NCBI GenBank assembly: GCA_047600605.1 | Contig: JASGKK010000001.1 | Span: 806,001 to 870,000 of the forward strand | Direction of reading: 5' to 3' | From: CAYMZZ01 sp047600605 | GTDB lineage: Bacteria > Bacteroidota > Bacteroidia > Chitinophagales > Chitinophagaceae | Length of the DNA: 64,000 bases | Shown: positions 43,938 to 52,325 of the stretch, piece by piece | How positions within the stretch are numbered: position 1 is the stretch's first letter | Layout of the letters: every line of letters begins with the position of its first letter | Notes under the pieces: generated by a model | Databases searched by the model: none | Told to the model about the DNA's origin: nothing | Seen by the model: only the letters and a program-made list of their open reading frames with translations | Position numbers and translations under genes: made by a program

Positions 43938-44351
43938 ATGCGTATCATTGCCATTCTGCTGCTGGCAGCCCTGGGTGCAGGTTGTAGTAAATCCAAAGAT
44001 GAATTTGACAAAAATCTGCCCGGTACCTGGGAGTGGACAAGTGAAGTACCCAATATGGCTTCGTCGGCCATCATTACACCCCAGACGACCGGTATTGCGG
44101 AGTTTCTGATATTTGATGGCAAAGATCATTTCGAGATTATCCGGAACGGAGTAACCGCGCAGGAGGGTACCTATACCGTATCGGCACCACAAAGAAATAA
44201 TAACCTCACTGTAAGACAGATCACTTTTCACGCTATGTCCAGTGGTACCAACAACAGTACCTTTTATTATCTGGAAGACAATAAGCTGTCTTTCAGCCAG
44301 GACTATGGTGGCGGACTGGGAAGTTCCATGCGGTTTTATGAACGCCGGTAA
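43938..44351 (+). CDS. Lipoprotein of unknown function
   Basis: A 137-residue lipoprotein with signal MRIIAILLLAALGAGC (cysteine at residue 16). The mature part (DEFDKNLPGTWEWTSEVP, then TAQEGTYTVSAPQ, LSFSQDYGGG) has the beta-rich look of lipocalin-like lipoproteins of Bacteroidota that start with a GTW motif. ATG 43938 is chosen because it begins the lipoprotein signal. Followed by a strong terminator. Confidence 0.7.
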   Translation: MRIIAILLLAALGAGCSKSKDEFDKNLPGTWEWTSEVPNMASSAIITPQTTGIAEFLIFDGKDHFEIIRNGVTAQEGTYTVSAPQRNNNLTVRQITFHAMSSGTNNSTFYYLEDNKLSFSQDYGGGLGSSMRFYERR

Positions 44352-44393
44352 ATTCATCAGGCTTTTGCTGGTTTAGATAATAATGCTGTACCC

Positions 44394-44436
44394 AAAAGGG
44401 TAATTGACATTTCATCAGTCAATTACCCTTTTTTTA
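44394..44436 (+). terminator. Rho-independent terminator
   Basis: A perfect 15-bp stem, 44394-44408 with 44418-44432 (core GGGTAATTGAC/GTCAATTACCC), nine-base loop, then a T run. It ends the small-protein and lipoprotein unit. Confidence 0.9.
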
Positions 44437-44525
44437 TCCGGATCTTTTTCCTGTCTCTCTCCGGCATCTGTTGACGGCATTATCCTGTTTGCAATACAAT
44501 TTCAATGGAGCCAATCCGCACAGCT

Positions 44526-44533
44526 TATATTTG
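44526..44533 (+). promoter_or_regulatory. -7 element of the arginase-family gene
   Basis: TATATTTG matches TAnnTTTG, 17 bases before ATG 44551, and excludes the upstream in-frame start at 44404, which lies in the terminator. Confidence 0.55.
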
Positions 44534-44550
44534 TCAGGCACCATAACAAT

Positions 44551-45459
44551 ATGAGCACCCGCTATCATATCATTGAATTTCCCAGCAACCTGGGTCTTAA
44601 AGAACCTGCTCCCGGTATTGAACCCGGCGTACGTTATTTACCGGAGTGGCTCCGGCAAATGGGGTTTCAGGAGGCATTACAGACAAACGATCCGGTTAAC
44701 GTTCCTGCTCCACCTTACTCTATGGCATTACATACACCCAGTGGAGTCAGAAATGCACCTGCTATTGCCGCCTATGCGCTGAAACAGGCGGCGGCTTTGC
44801 AACCGTTGCTGGAGCAACCGGACAGCATCCTCGCGATCGGTGGCGACTGCAGCATACTTACGGGCATTGGCCTGGCATTGAAACAGAAAGGCAATTATGG
44901 TTTATTTACATTTGACGGACATACCGATTTTATGCCGGCCTCTTTTTCGGGAACGGGCGGTGCTGCCGGCATGGACCTGTCGATCGTAACCGGTCATGCA
45001 GATGAGTTGCTGGCCAACATAAACAATATGGGCCCTTATTTTTCTGAGGAGAATGTGTGCTGCACCGGCAATCGTGAAATGGATGCCGGTTATGTAGATT
45101 TCATCAAACAGTCGCGGATCCGTTATTATGATCTTTTTACAATGCGGCAATTAGATGCGGCACAGACCTGTAAAAAATGGCTGCAATGGATAACGAAACA
45201 ACAGCTCGATGGCTTCTGGATCCACCTGGATGTGGATATACTGGATCCCAGATGGATGCCGGCTGTAGACAGCCCTGATCCCGGCGGTCTTTCTTATGAT
45301 GAACTGGCTCAATGGCTGCGCCCATTACTAGCCAGTCCATTATTTACCGGCCTGGATATTACTATCCTTGATCCCAATCTGGACCCCGACGGAACTGTAA
45401 CGAGGCGGTTTATTAACGAAATGATACCTCTTTTACAGGCGTCCGGTAAACAATCATAA
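44551..45459 (+). CDS. Arginase-family ureohydrolase with Cys in place of the first metal His
   Basis: A 302-residue ureohydrolase-fold protein. The second and third metal motifs are intact: FDGHTDF (D122, H124, D126) and HLDVDILDP (D227, D229). The first, normally GGDHS, reads GGDCS, so C100 stands where a manganese-binding histidine is expected. The C-terminal VDSPDPGGLSYDEL loop fits arginases. The Cys form occurs in some bacterial arginase-family members, whose substrates are little known. A second ureohydrolase with the classical motif is at 8685. Whether this one is an arginase cannot be decided. Confidence 0.78.
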   Translation: MSTRYHIIEFPSNLGLKEPAPGIEPGVRYLPEWLRQMGFQEALQTNDPVNVPAPPYSMALHTPSGVRNAPAIAAYALKQAAALQPLLEQPDSILAIGGDCSILTGIGLALKQKGNYGLFTFDGHTDFMPASFSGTGGAAGMDLSIVTGHADELLANINNMGPYFSEENVCCTGNREMDAGYVDFIKQSRIRYYDLFTMRQLDAAQTCKKWLQWITKQQLDGFWIHLDVDILDPRWMPAVDSPDPGGLSYDELAQWLRPLLASPLFTGLDITILDPNLDPDGTVTRRFINEMIPLLQASGKQS

Positions 45460-45525
45460 TAGTCGCTGAGACCGGTCATATTACTGCCTGCCGGCTTTTT
45501 CTATCCTTGTTGAAAATTCAGGCCT

Positions 45526-46038
45526 ATGTCATTTGCTGAATATTGGCCAGCGTGGCTGGTGTCTAATTTGGTAGCATTACTTTTATTGCTGGCTGCCATC
45601 AAACGACCAAGAACAGGGCGTATATTATTCGCGCTTCTTTTTATTGGTGCAGGTATCGTAAACAACATTACCATACATACCCATCCTTCGTTGTATCAGT
45701 TGTATGCTGACACGGCATTAATACCCTTCTATACGGATTTCATCAATGGCTATTTTGCCACACACAGTATTCTCCTCGTAAGCTTTATTGCCATTTGCCA
45801 ACTGGTCATAGGTTTTTCACTATTGAATAGCGGATGGTTTTGCCGTACAGGCTGCGCCGGAGGTATTTTTTTCTTACTGTCCATTGCACCATTGGGTGTC
45901 GGCGCTGCATTCCCCTCTACCATCATCATGGCTATCGGCTTGTATTTGCTTTGCATCCGTACCGCTGGTATTAGTCCGCTTGCCGGCAAATGGCCGGGAT
46001 CCGCCCGCTCACTCATCAATCAATCATCCACACCATAA
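45526..46038 (+). CDS. Integral membrane protein of unknown function
   Basis: A 170-residue protein with about five hydrophobic segments (residues 10-26, 33-48, 75-98, 110-124, 126-144). Not recognised. The next gene starts 10 bases after its stop, so they are likely co-transcribed. Confidence 0.6.
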   Translation: MSFAEYWPAWLVSNLVALLLLLAAIKRPRTGRILFALLFIGAGIVNNITIHTHPSLYQLYADTALIPFYTDFINGYFATHSILLVSFIAICQLVIGFSLLNSGWFCRTGCAGGIFFLLSIAPLGVGAAFPSTIIMAIGLYLLCIRTAGISPLAGKWPGSARSLINQSSTP

Positions 46039-46048
46039 AACAGGTTGT

Positions 46049-46249
46049 ATGGCTACAGCAAAAAAATCGTCGGCTTCCCGCATCAATGCTGCCTGGCATC
46101 ATGAGCATCCCATGCCTCCAAATGCCCGTTTTGAGCAGCGCGTACAATGGCATCTTGCTCATCAGCAGCATTGCAACTGTCGCCCCATACCAGCGAAGTT
46201 GCTGGCCGAAATGAAAGAGAAAGGAATAAAATTGCCCCCATCGGTGTAA
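46049..46249 (+). CDS. Small conserved protein with HPMP and CNCRPIP motifs
   Basis: A 66-residue soluble protein. The sequence AWHHEHPMPPNARFEQRVQW, then HLAHQQHCNCRPIP and a short helix resembles a small family of hypothetical proteins seen in several phyla. Many His residues and a CxC pair suggest metal or DNA binding, which is inference only. ATG 46049 is chosen; a longer frame upstream overlaps the membrane protein gene. Confidence 0.6.
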   Translation: MATAKKSSASRINAAWHHEHPMPPNARFEQRVQWHLAHQQHCNCRPIPAKLLAEMKEKGIKLPPSV

Positions 46250-46254
46250 CATTT

Positions 46255-47070
46255 TCAATGCTGCATACTGCGCAAATAACCGTTTAACTGCCAGAGATTA
46301 AATACAGCCAGTGATGCCATTACAATAACCACAGGCCATTGACCAGGCTGACCTTTATATTGCATAAACAAGATAAGACCTGCAATAGTAAGGCTCATCA
46401 GGGTCAGAAAAAGCAATACTGCCGGCGTGCATAACAAAGCCCAGCTTTTTCGTTGCAATAACCGAATGCCGGTAAGAATGATAAAAGGCAAGCAAACTGA
46501 TATATCCAGCACATGCACCGGATTGGTCGGCAATCCCGAATCCAGCACCACTGCCGGAACTGTTCTGCCAAGTATAGCAGGCAGCAGCTGCATTATCCAT
46601 AATCCATAAAATGCCGTTCCCAAAAGAATAAAATAATAGCCCAGGAAGCGAACAACTGGTTTATTCTTAAACCAGTCAGCAACAGACTGCCTGGTAATGT
46701 ATAACGTATACCAGAATAGCAATCTGAAACTCACTCCCAGCATAATGCAATAAATAAAGAACAATGCATTAAAATGTACACTGAAAGAATAAATAATAAA
46801 TGTATACAGCGTATAGGCCACCGCTCCTGCCCATAATGGAAGAAAACGGCGAGAACCCTGGTAAACCAAAATCGTGGTTATCAACAACGATGGCAACAAA
46901 AAAACAAGGTTAATAGCATCCTGCCCTTCACATTGAATCAGCCAGTAATTTGTCTCACGCGCATATAGATATGCCGGATAAAAGAAACCGGCAATACTGC
47001 TTATTGCCAGCAATACTACGAGAAGTAATGAAGCATAAAAGATGAAGCGGGGAAAAACAGCCGTATTCAT
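46255..47070 (-). CDS. Polytopic membrane protein of unknown function
   Basis: A 271-residue protein with about seven or eight hydrophobic helices from residue 8 to 265 and little soluble sequence. No transporter or enzyme motif is visible. It converges with the small conserved protein gene (5-base gap). Function unknown. Confidence 0.65.
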   Translation of the reverse strand: MNTAVFPRFIFYASLLLVVLLAISSIAGFFYPAYLYARETNYWLIQCEGQDAINLVFLLPSLLITTILVYQGSRRFLPLWAGAVAYTLYTFIIYSFSVHFNALFFIYCIMLGVSFRLLFWYTLYITRQSVADWFKNKPVVRFLGYYFILLGTAFYGLWIMQLLPAILGRTVPAVVLDSGLPTNPVHVLDISVCLPFIILTGIRLLQRKSWALLCTPAVLLFLTLMSLTIAGLILFMQYKGQPGQWPVVIVMASLAVFNLWQLNGYLRSMQH

Positions 47071-47114
47071 CTATCAAAACTATCCATCCGTGATCAGATC
47101 AGTCATGATAGCCG

Positions 47115-47645
47115 TCAGGTATGTGCCTGACCTGCTGTGGCAGCATTCACCATCCTGGCAGTCACCATCAACTGCCCCGTATGCCGCATCGTATGTTCCG
47201 CTGCATGTACAAGCAATCCGATAGTCGTAGAAGGTATGCCGGCTCGCCCCACCAGGCGGGTTTCTGTTAATGAGATTTCGGCTGTCTGTTCCAATTGCTT
47301 CAATGCATTTTCTACCTGGTAATTAAATGCAGCTATTAACTGAGCTACAGATGCTGCGCCAGGTGCCGGCTGACCTTCCTGTTTCAACTGAGCGAGCTGA
47401 TCCGCTGTCAGCGATTGCCCCCTGGCATAGGTAAATAAACGGTCGAGCACACCCCGCAGATGCTGAAGATGAAAGCCAACGGATGCCATCCCTGCCGGCT
47501 TTTCCCATAACAGGTGATCTGGAAAACCGGTCACGGTTGCCTGTACTTCACGCCTGGCCTGCAATAAGGCATGCGCCACCGGCTGCAAAAGTGGTGGTAC
47601 GCCAGCCACCGGACCACTCAGCCAATATTCGGGTTCATTACTCAT
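47115..47645 (-). CDS. DinB-family protein
   Basis: A 176-residue four-helix DinB-superfamily protein. Three histidines in typical positions could bind a metal: SVGFHLQHLRGV (about residue 57) and LLVHAAEHTMRHTGQL (about 150-163). Members include thiol-dependent transferases; given bshB1 and bshC in this window, a bacillithiol-linked role is possible but not shown. ATG 47645 was preferred to an upstream in-frame TTG. Confidence 0.8.
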   Translation of the reverse strand: MSNEPEYWLSGPVAGVPPLLQPVAHALLQARREVQATVTGFPDHLLWEKPAGMASVGFHLQHLRGVLDRLFTYARGQSLTADQLAQLKQEGQPAPGAASVAQLIAAFNYQVENALKQLEQTAEISLTETRLVGRAGIPSTTIGLLVHAAEHTMRHTGQLMVTARMVNAATAGQAHT

Positions 47646-47762
47646 AGACTGCAAATTAGCAAAACAGGCAGTTGCTCCGGCATGCGTAGTTTCCCTTTAT
47701 CCATGTACCCATTAAAGGGTATTGACTGGCAAATACCAGGCTGTTACTTTTCGGAAAAAAAG

Positions 47763-48578
47763 ATGAAACGCAGGACCTTCCTCCAACACAGCAGTTTTGC
47801 CATTTTTGCAGCAGCGGGTTTGCCTAAAGCAGTACGCGCCCTGCAAGATTCACCCACCCATTACGCCACAGCCAAAGACAACACACAGCAGGCGCAGTGG
47901 GTATTTGATATCGGCATTTACCATAGTACCCTCGAGAATTTTTCCGCAGCCTCGGATGACACCAAAAAACTGACCCTGAAAGCTTATTTCTTTGAAAGCC
48001 CATCGCAGACCAACGCTTCGAAAGTTACTGAATATACATTTCGTATCACCAGTGTGAAGAAGCTGGAAGACAGCCCTGCCAAATGGGAAGTAAGCACAAA
48101 ACTGGATAAAAAGGACGGGGATCATAAATTTGAAAAAGACGTACCCAAAAACCCAACATTTACCGTTTCCCCTTATCTCAGCGCAGCGCTACTGGACAAA
48201 AAAGACAGACAGGTATTGAGTTTTAGCTATCTTAATCCCAATGGCAATTCAGAGGGAGGCGATTGTTTCCTGACTACCGCCTGTGTGACACACAGGGGGC
48301 TTGCCGACAATTGTACTGAACTGGAAACATTGCGCCATCTGCGACAGGAGTATATGATCAACGAAGAAGGAGGAAAAGCCATGCTGCAGATATATAAGAA
48401 ACTGGGGCCAGCCCTGGTAAATGCGATTGAAGCAGCAGACAATAAAGCGGAGATCCTGGAATATATGTATCAGAAAATGATCCTGCCGGCTGTTGAACTG
48501 GTTAAGGACAACAAGCCGGCAGATGCGATCAGCTACTATAAGATGTTTACGCAAGCCTTAAGTGAAAGGTATTTGTAA
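47763..48578 (+). CDS. Tat-exported protein with a CFLTTAC motif
   Basis: A 271-residue protein beginning MKRRTFLQHSSFAIFAAAGLP, a twin-arginine (RRTFLQ) signal. Residues about 45-160 are beta-rich (WVFDIGIYHSTLENFS, TFRITSVKKLEDS). From about residue 161 comes GGDCFLTTACVTHRGLADN, then ETLRHLRQEYM and helices. This C-terminal part resembles the short CFI-type box (CFIATAxYG ... LRxFRDxYL) of unknown function found at the ends of secreted bacterial proteins. Tat export suggests that it folds or takes a cofactor before export. Target and role unknown. Confidence 0.7.
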   Translation: MKRRTFLQHSSFAIFAAAGLPKAVRALQDSPTHYATAKDNTQQAQWVFDIGIYHSTLENFSAASDDTKKLTLKAYFFESPSQTNASKVTEYTFRITSVKKLEDSPAKWEVSTKLDKKDGDHKFEKDVPKNPTFTVSPYLSAALLDKKDRQVLSFSYLNPNGNSEGGDCFLTTACVTHRGLADNCTELETLRHLRQEYMINEEGGKAMLQIYKKLGPALVNAIEAADNKAEILEYMYQKMILPAVELVKDNKPADAISYYKMFTQALSERYL

Positions 48579-48607
48579 GGTGGAAGGAGTCAACGACCTC
48601 CTATTAA

Positions 48608-48645
48608 CGTTTAAAGAGTTTAAAGGGTATAAAGTGTTTAAAGGG
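48608..48645. repeat. GGTWTAAAG direct repeat
   Basis: Four units of the 9-base GGTWTAAAG family in the convergent gap after the Tat-exported protein gene. Confidence 0.6.
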
Positions 48646-48682
48646 CGATTCCCATTATTTCCTGTCAACTGCCAACGATCCT

Positions 48683-49072
48683 CTACGCTGCTATTGGCAG
48701 ATTTGGAAAACTGAATGAAATGGTTGTTTCGGGGCGGGTAATGCTGATGTTGAGGCAGCCGCCGATCTTTTCGGCAAGGCCCTGCACTTCCTGCAGTCCA
48801 CAGGCCATGGCATAGCCATTAATGCTGCCTGACTCACGTACTTCCAGTACCATCACATACCCGTATTTACGGGCAGAAAGACGGATGCAGGTATCACGTG
48901 CATGATCTACCACCGTTGCGAGCATGCCCCCTATTACAGAAGCGACCCACTCCTGGTTATGATCAACCGGCAGATCGGCCGGTATATCATTAATGAAAAA
49001 ATTGTTGTGGCGTACAGCTGCCGGAAGGAAACTACCGGCAATACGGCCTGCAAGGTGTTGAAGTGTTTCCAT
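48683..49072 (-). CDS. Small protein resembling a degenerate histidine-kinase ATPase domain
   Basis: A 129-residue cytosolic protein. NQEWVASVIGGMLATVVDHA, then VMVLEVRESG and GLAEKIGGCLNISITRPETTISFSFP follow the order of a GHKL ATPase domain (N-box helix, a G1-like turn, final strand), but the N-box asparagine and the DxGxG loop are not recognisable. It would be a non-catalytic relative; the resemblance is modest. ATG 49072 chosen over a longer open frame with no similarity. Confidence 0.5.
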   Translation of the reverse strand: METLQHLAGRIAGSFLPAAVRHNNFFINDIPADLPVDHNQEWVASVIGGMLATVVDHARDTCIRLSARKYGYVMVLEVRESGSINGYAMACGLQEVQGLAEKIGGCLNISITRPETTISFSFPNLPIAA

Positions 49073-49283
49073 ACATGATTGGTTTTGTCGGCTATTGGAA
49101 TGATTAATATTAAAACAGTTAGTTTCGATTACAGGGTCAAAGTAAATACAGGTCAGCAGCAAATAAAATAGAACAAGCACTGAATGATTTGTAAAAAATG
49201 TACGGCTCCGGCTGTAGCGCTTTTACTACATATTTCATATTAAGGTTCCATTTCACTGCACGTATCCCTTTCCGTAAAATCAC

Positions 49284-49299
49284 TTTGACATTTGTCAAA
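49284..49299. promoter_or_regulatory. Perfect palindrome, possible operator
   Basis: TTTGACA, two bases, TGTCAAA. It lies about 210 bases upstream of the minus-strand gene at 48683-49072. Regulator unknown. Confidence 0.3.
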
Positions 49300-49530
49300 C
49301 ACCTTCCATCCTTAGACGCTGCCGCAGTCATGTTTTGTTTTGCAGGCAATGGTCATGGTCATTTCAAGCGTTTCCTCTTTCATAACAGGTACGCGTAAGT
49401 ATCCTATTCAGGGTACGATGGCTGCGCCAATTACATGTCGTGCCAGCACACGTTGCAGCTTTTGCCGTAGCAGTGACCGGTTGCGCCAAAGGGTATATAT
49501 AGTTAGTATCAACATGTTTCAGAAACTAAA

Positions 49531-49557
49531 GTGCCACCTCCGGTGGGGAGGTGGCAC
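49531..49557. other. Perfect 10-bp hairpin
   Basis: GTGCCACCTC pairs exactly with GAGGTGGCAC around a seven-base loop. It lies 31 bases before a tiny plus-strand frame; no T tract follows. Confidence 0.45.
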
Positions 49558-49588
49558 GAGATCTTTAGGACAGCTTTTGAGGTTCCGG

Positions 49589-49669
49589 ATGGACCATTTG
49601 TTTTTCATGGCTACCGCCGCAGCGGTTGTCGGATTGTTGGATTTTTGTTTTCATCAGGATAAAGGATAA
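49589..49669 (+). CDS. Possible 26-residue single-span membrane peptide
   Basis: Frame starting MDHLFFMATAAAVVGLLDF and ending FHQDKG. One hydrophobic span, charged end, and a hairpin just upstream give it the look of small membrane peptides, but there is no homologue known to me and no promoter match. Confidence 0.25.
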   Translation: MDHLFFMATAAAVVGLLDFCFHQDKG

Positions 49670-49807
49670 AAAAACGGGCTATCAGCTTGTAAAAGGGTGC
49701 CTCACTTGCTGATACAAAGAAAAGATATCATTGACCCCAAAAAAATAGTTGAAGCGCTCATTTGCCTGTAATATTGGCCCTCTGCCGTATGTAGAATGCA
49801 TACTACA

Positions 49808-49832
49808 AGGGGCCGGTCTATGACCAGCCCCT
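49808..49832 (-). terminator. Second hairpin behind the permease gene
   Basis: AGGGGC-x-GGT pairs with ACC-x-GCCCCT around five bases. The one odd pair is C:A on the plus strand but G-U on the minus strand, which points to minus-strand RNA, as for the hairpin before it. Confidence 0.4.
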
Positions 49833-49849
49833 GATTATTTTTCATGGCC

Positions 49850-49886
49850 CCCACCATCGGTTGGACTGAGACCAACCAATGGTGGG
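49850..49886 (-). terminator. Hairpin terminator of the permease gene
   Basis: CCACCAT-x-GGTTGG pairs with CCAACC-x-ATGGTGG around a seven-base loop, eight bases after the permease stop. The odd pair is G-U only in minus-strand RNA. A strong T run is lacking. Confidence 0.6.
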
Positions 49887-49893
49887 AAGTTAA

Positions 49894-52254
49894 TTATTCA
49901 GTCCGGAGACTGTTCATTGGGTTGCTCCGGGCAGCACGTAAAGCCTGGAAGCTAACTGTCAGCAAGGCAATGCCCAGCGAAAGAAATCCTGCTGCAGCAA
50001 ATACCCACCACTGTATAGGCACCCGGTAAGGAAAGTCTTTGAGCCAGGAATTCATTGCCCAGTAACCCAGCGGTGCGGCAATAATAAAAGCCACCAGTAC
50101 CAGCTTCAGAAAATCGATAGAAAGCAGGCGGGTAATAGATCCCACGGAGGCACCAAGCACTTTGCGCACCCCTATTTCCTTAATCCGGTTTTCGGCCATG
50201 TAACTGGCCAGGCCAAACAGCCCGAGGCAGGAGATCACAATTGTCAGCAAAGCAAACAAAGTGGCCAGGGTACCGGTGCGTTTTTCATTATCAAATTTGT
50301 GCGAATACTCTTCATCGGTAAACCGATAATTATACGGGTATTCGGGGTTATGTTTTTTGAAGATGGCCTCAATGGTACTGATGTTGGCCGCATTGGTATG
50401 CGCAGGATTCAGTTTCAGGTTAATTACATTAAAATACCCTTTGGCTCCATGTATGGCCATCGGATTGACAGGCTGATAAGGCGACTCTACAATAAAGTCC
50501 TTTACTACACCGATCACTTTAAATTCCTCTCCCATATCCTTTATGATCTGACCAAGCGGTTCTTTCAATCCCATCAGTTTTACTGCACTTTCATTGAGAA
50601 TAGTAGCATTTGAGTCGGTCGGATAAGTTGTAAGATCAAAATCACGTCCCTGTACCAATTGAAGACCCATGGTTTTTACGACCGCATTATCGGCACACAA
50701 ACGGTTTACAATCCGTTTGTCATCCGGATCTTTTCCGTTCCAGTACATACCCCAGGTATTGCTCCAGCTTTCGGTTATAGGCGCACTCGTTTTGGTGATG
50801 GAGGTAACTGCCCCGGAAGAAAGCACCTCCTGTTTGATCACCTCATAATTTTTATACATATCCCCTTCCATAAATGTATAGATGAGGTTGCCTTTCTCGT
50901 ACCCGGTCTGCCGTTGCTGTGCATTATACATTTGCTGGCGCACAATGATTGTGGCAATAATGAGTACGATAGCAAATGTAAACTGACCTATCACCAGTAC
51001 TTTTCGCGGGGTGATCAACGCATTGGCCGCTTTAAATGTTCCTTTCATTACACTCACAGGTTTGAATGAAGACAGGAACAGTGCAGGATAACTACCCGCC
51101 AGCAGACCGGTGGCGATCACAAATAGCAGTGCACTAAACCAAAATGTACCATTGTTCCATTCCAGCGCCAGTTGACGGTCCACGAGTTTATTGAATGAGG
51201 GTAATGCCAGTTGAACGATTAACACTGCCACCACAGCAGCCAGCAGCGCCATGAGCACTGACTCGCCAAGAAACTGAGCAACGAGTGAACGCCTGCGAGC
51301 CCCAACTACTTTACGTATACCCACTTCCTTGGCCCGCTTCTCGCTACGCGCAGTGCTCAGGTTCATAAAATTGATACAGGCTACCAGCAAAATAAAACCG
51401 GCTATTATACCAAAGAGGCGAACGATCTCAATACGTCCTCCGGCTTCTTTGCCATTCTCGAAACGTCCATGCAGGTAGGTACGTGTTACGGGATAAAGAA
51501 AGGTTTCCATATCAGGGTCTTCCTTATCATAATTTTTACGCAGCGTACGTATCTTGGCCTGAATAGCATCAAACGAAGCATTCTTTTTCAGCTTTACATA
51601 AGTGCTGGTTGAATTGTTGCCCCAAAAACTATCATCCTCACCCATAAACCGCAAATAGGCCCAGGAAACCAGGCATTCAAACTCGAAACGGCTGTTGCGG
51701 GGTTTTTCTTTCAATACACCGGTCACCGTAAAATTGTGTTCATTATTCAGCTTCACCACCTTGCCCATCGGATTTTCATCGCCAAATAAACGTTTGGCCA
51801 GATCCTGCGTAACCACCAGCGAATACAGCCCATCCAGAGCGGTAGCACGATTACCTTCCAGCAGAGGGAGCTCAAAAACATTCAGGAAAGTAGAGTCAAC
51901 GGCGCAGGTGCGGGCTGTGATCCGTTTATCACCCAGGCTAAACAATACAGAAGTAGGATAATTAACCCGGGTTGTTTGCTCCACCTCAGGATAATCGGCC
52001 TGTATGGCACTGGCCATTACCTTGGGTGTTGTGCGCCAGCAATTGATTTCGCCGTTTTTCTTAAACCGGTTCCAGACATCATAAATCCGTTCTTTATTGG
52101 CGTATCCCTGGTCATAGCGCATTTCACTCTGTATCCATAACAGGATAAGCACGGCGGCCGCCATTCCTATCGACAGGCCTGTAATATTAAGAACGGAAAA
52201 ACTTTTCTTACGCCACAGGTTACGCCAGGCAACCAGAAGATAGTTTTTGATCAT
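49894..52254 (-). CDS. ABC transporter permease, MacB/FtsX type with two FtsX halves
   Basis: A 786-residue protein with the Bacteroidota layout: N-terminal helix, periplasmic MacB-PCD domain (about 45-245), three-helix FtsX domain (about 285-415, with REVGIRKVVGA-like AKEVGIRKVVGARR), a second periplasmic domain and a second FtsX domain (about 670-780, IKEIGVRKVLGAS). Such proteins work with a separate ATPase in mechanotransmission or efflux of peptides and lipids. No ATPase gene is next to it; the DUF4097 gene precedes it by 71 bases and may share a transcript. Confidence 0.9.
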   Translation of the reverse strand: MIKNYLLVAWRNLWRKKSFSVLNITGLSIGMAAAVLILLWIQSEMRYDQGYANKERIYDVWNRFKKNGEINCWRTTPKVMASAIQADYPEVEQTTRVNYPTSVLFSLGDKRITARTCAVDSTFLNVFELPLLEGNRATALDGLYSLVVTQDLAKRLFGDENPMGKVVKLNNEHNFTVTGVLKEKPRNSRFEFECLVSWAYLRFMGEDDSFWGNNSTSTYVKLKKNASFDAIQAKIRTLRKNYDKEDPDMETFLYPVTRTYLHGRFENGKEAGGRIEIVRLFGIIAGFILLVACINFMNLSTARSEKRAKEVGIRKVVGARRRSLVAQFLGESVLMALLAAVVAVLIVQLALPSFNKLVDRQLALEWNNGTFWFSALLFVIATGLLAGSYPALFLSSFKPVSVMKGTFKAANALITPRKVLVIGQFTFAIVLIIATIIVRQQMYNAQQRQTGYEKGNLIYTFMEGDMYKNYEVIKQEVLSSGAVTSITKTSAPITESWSNTWGMYWNGKDPDDKRIVNRLCADNAVVKTMGLQLVQGRDFDLTTYPTDSNATILNESAVKLMGLKEPLGQIIKDMGEEFKVIGVVKDFIVESPYQPVNPMAIHGAKGYFNVINLKLNPAHTNAANISTIEAIFKKHNPEYPYNYRFTDEEYSHKFDNEKRTGTLATLFALLTIVISCLGLFGLASYMAENRIKEIGVRKVLGASVGSITRLLSIDFLKLVLVAFIIAAPLGYWAMNSWLKDFPYRVPIQWWVFAAAGFLSLGIALLTVSFQALRAARSNPMNSLRTE

Positions 52255-52325
52255 GTGGTAATGTGGTATTTATATCTGTCAATAACTAAAAGGCAATGAG
52301 GGTTATTCATTGCCTGTGGTATACA

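Larger units (their letters stand above)
49073..49893. other. Gene-poor region with hairpins, a palindrome and tiny frames
   Basis: Over 800 bases without a convincing gene. It contains a TTTGACA-N2-TGTCAAA palindrome (49284-49299), a perfect 10-bp hairpin (49531-49557), a 26-residue frame (49589-49669), a 23-residue frame on the minus strand (49312-49383) and two hairpins behind the permease gene. Confidence 0.55.

Noticed and set aside
49312..49383. 23-residue minus-strand frame with two cysteines (MKEETLEMTMTIACKTK...) as a modified-peptide precursor
   Set aside because: No modifying enzyme or exporter is nearby and no promoter or ribosome site precedes it.
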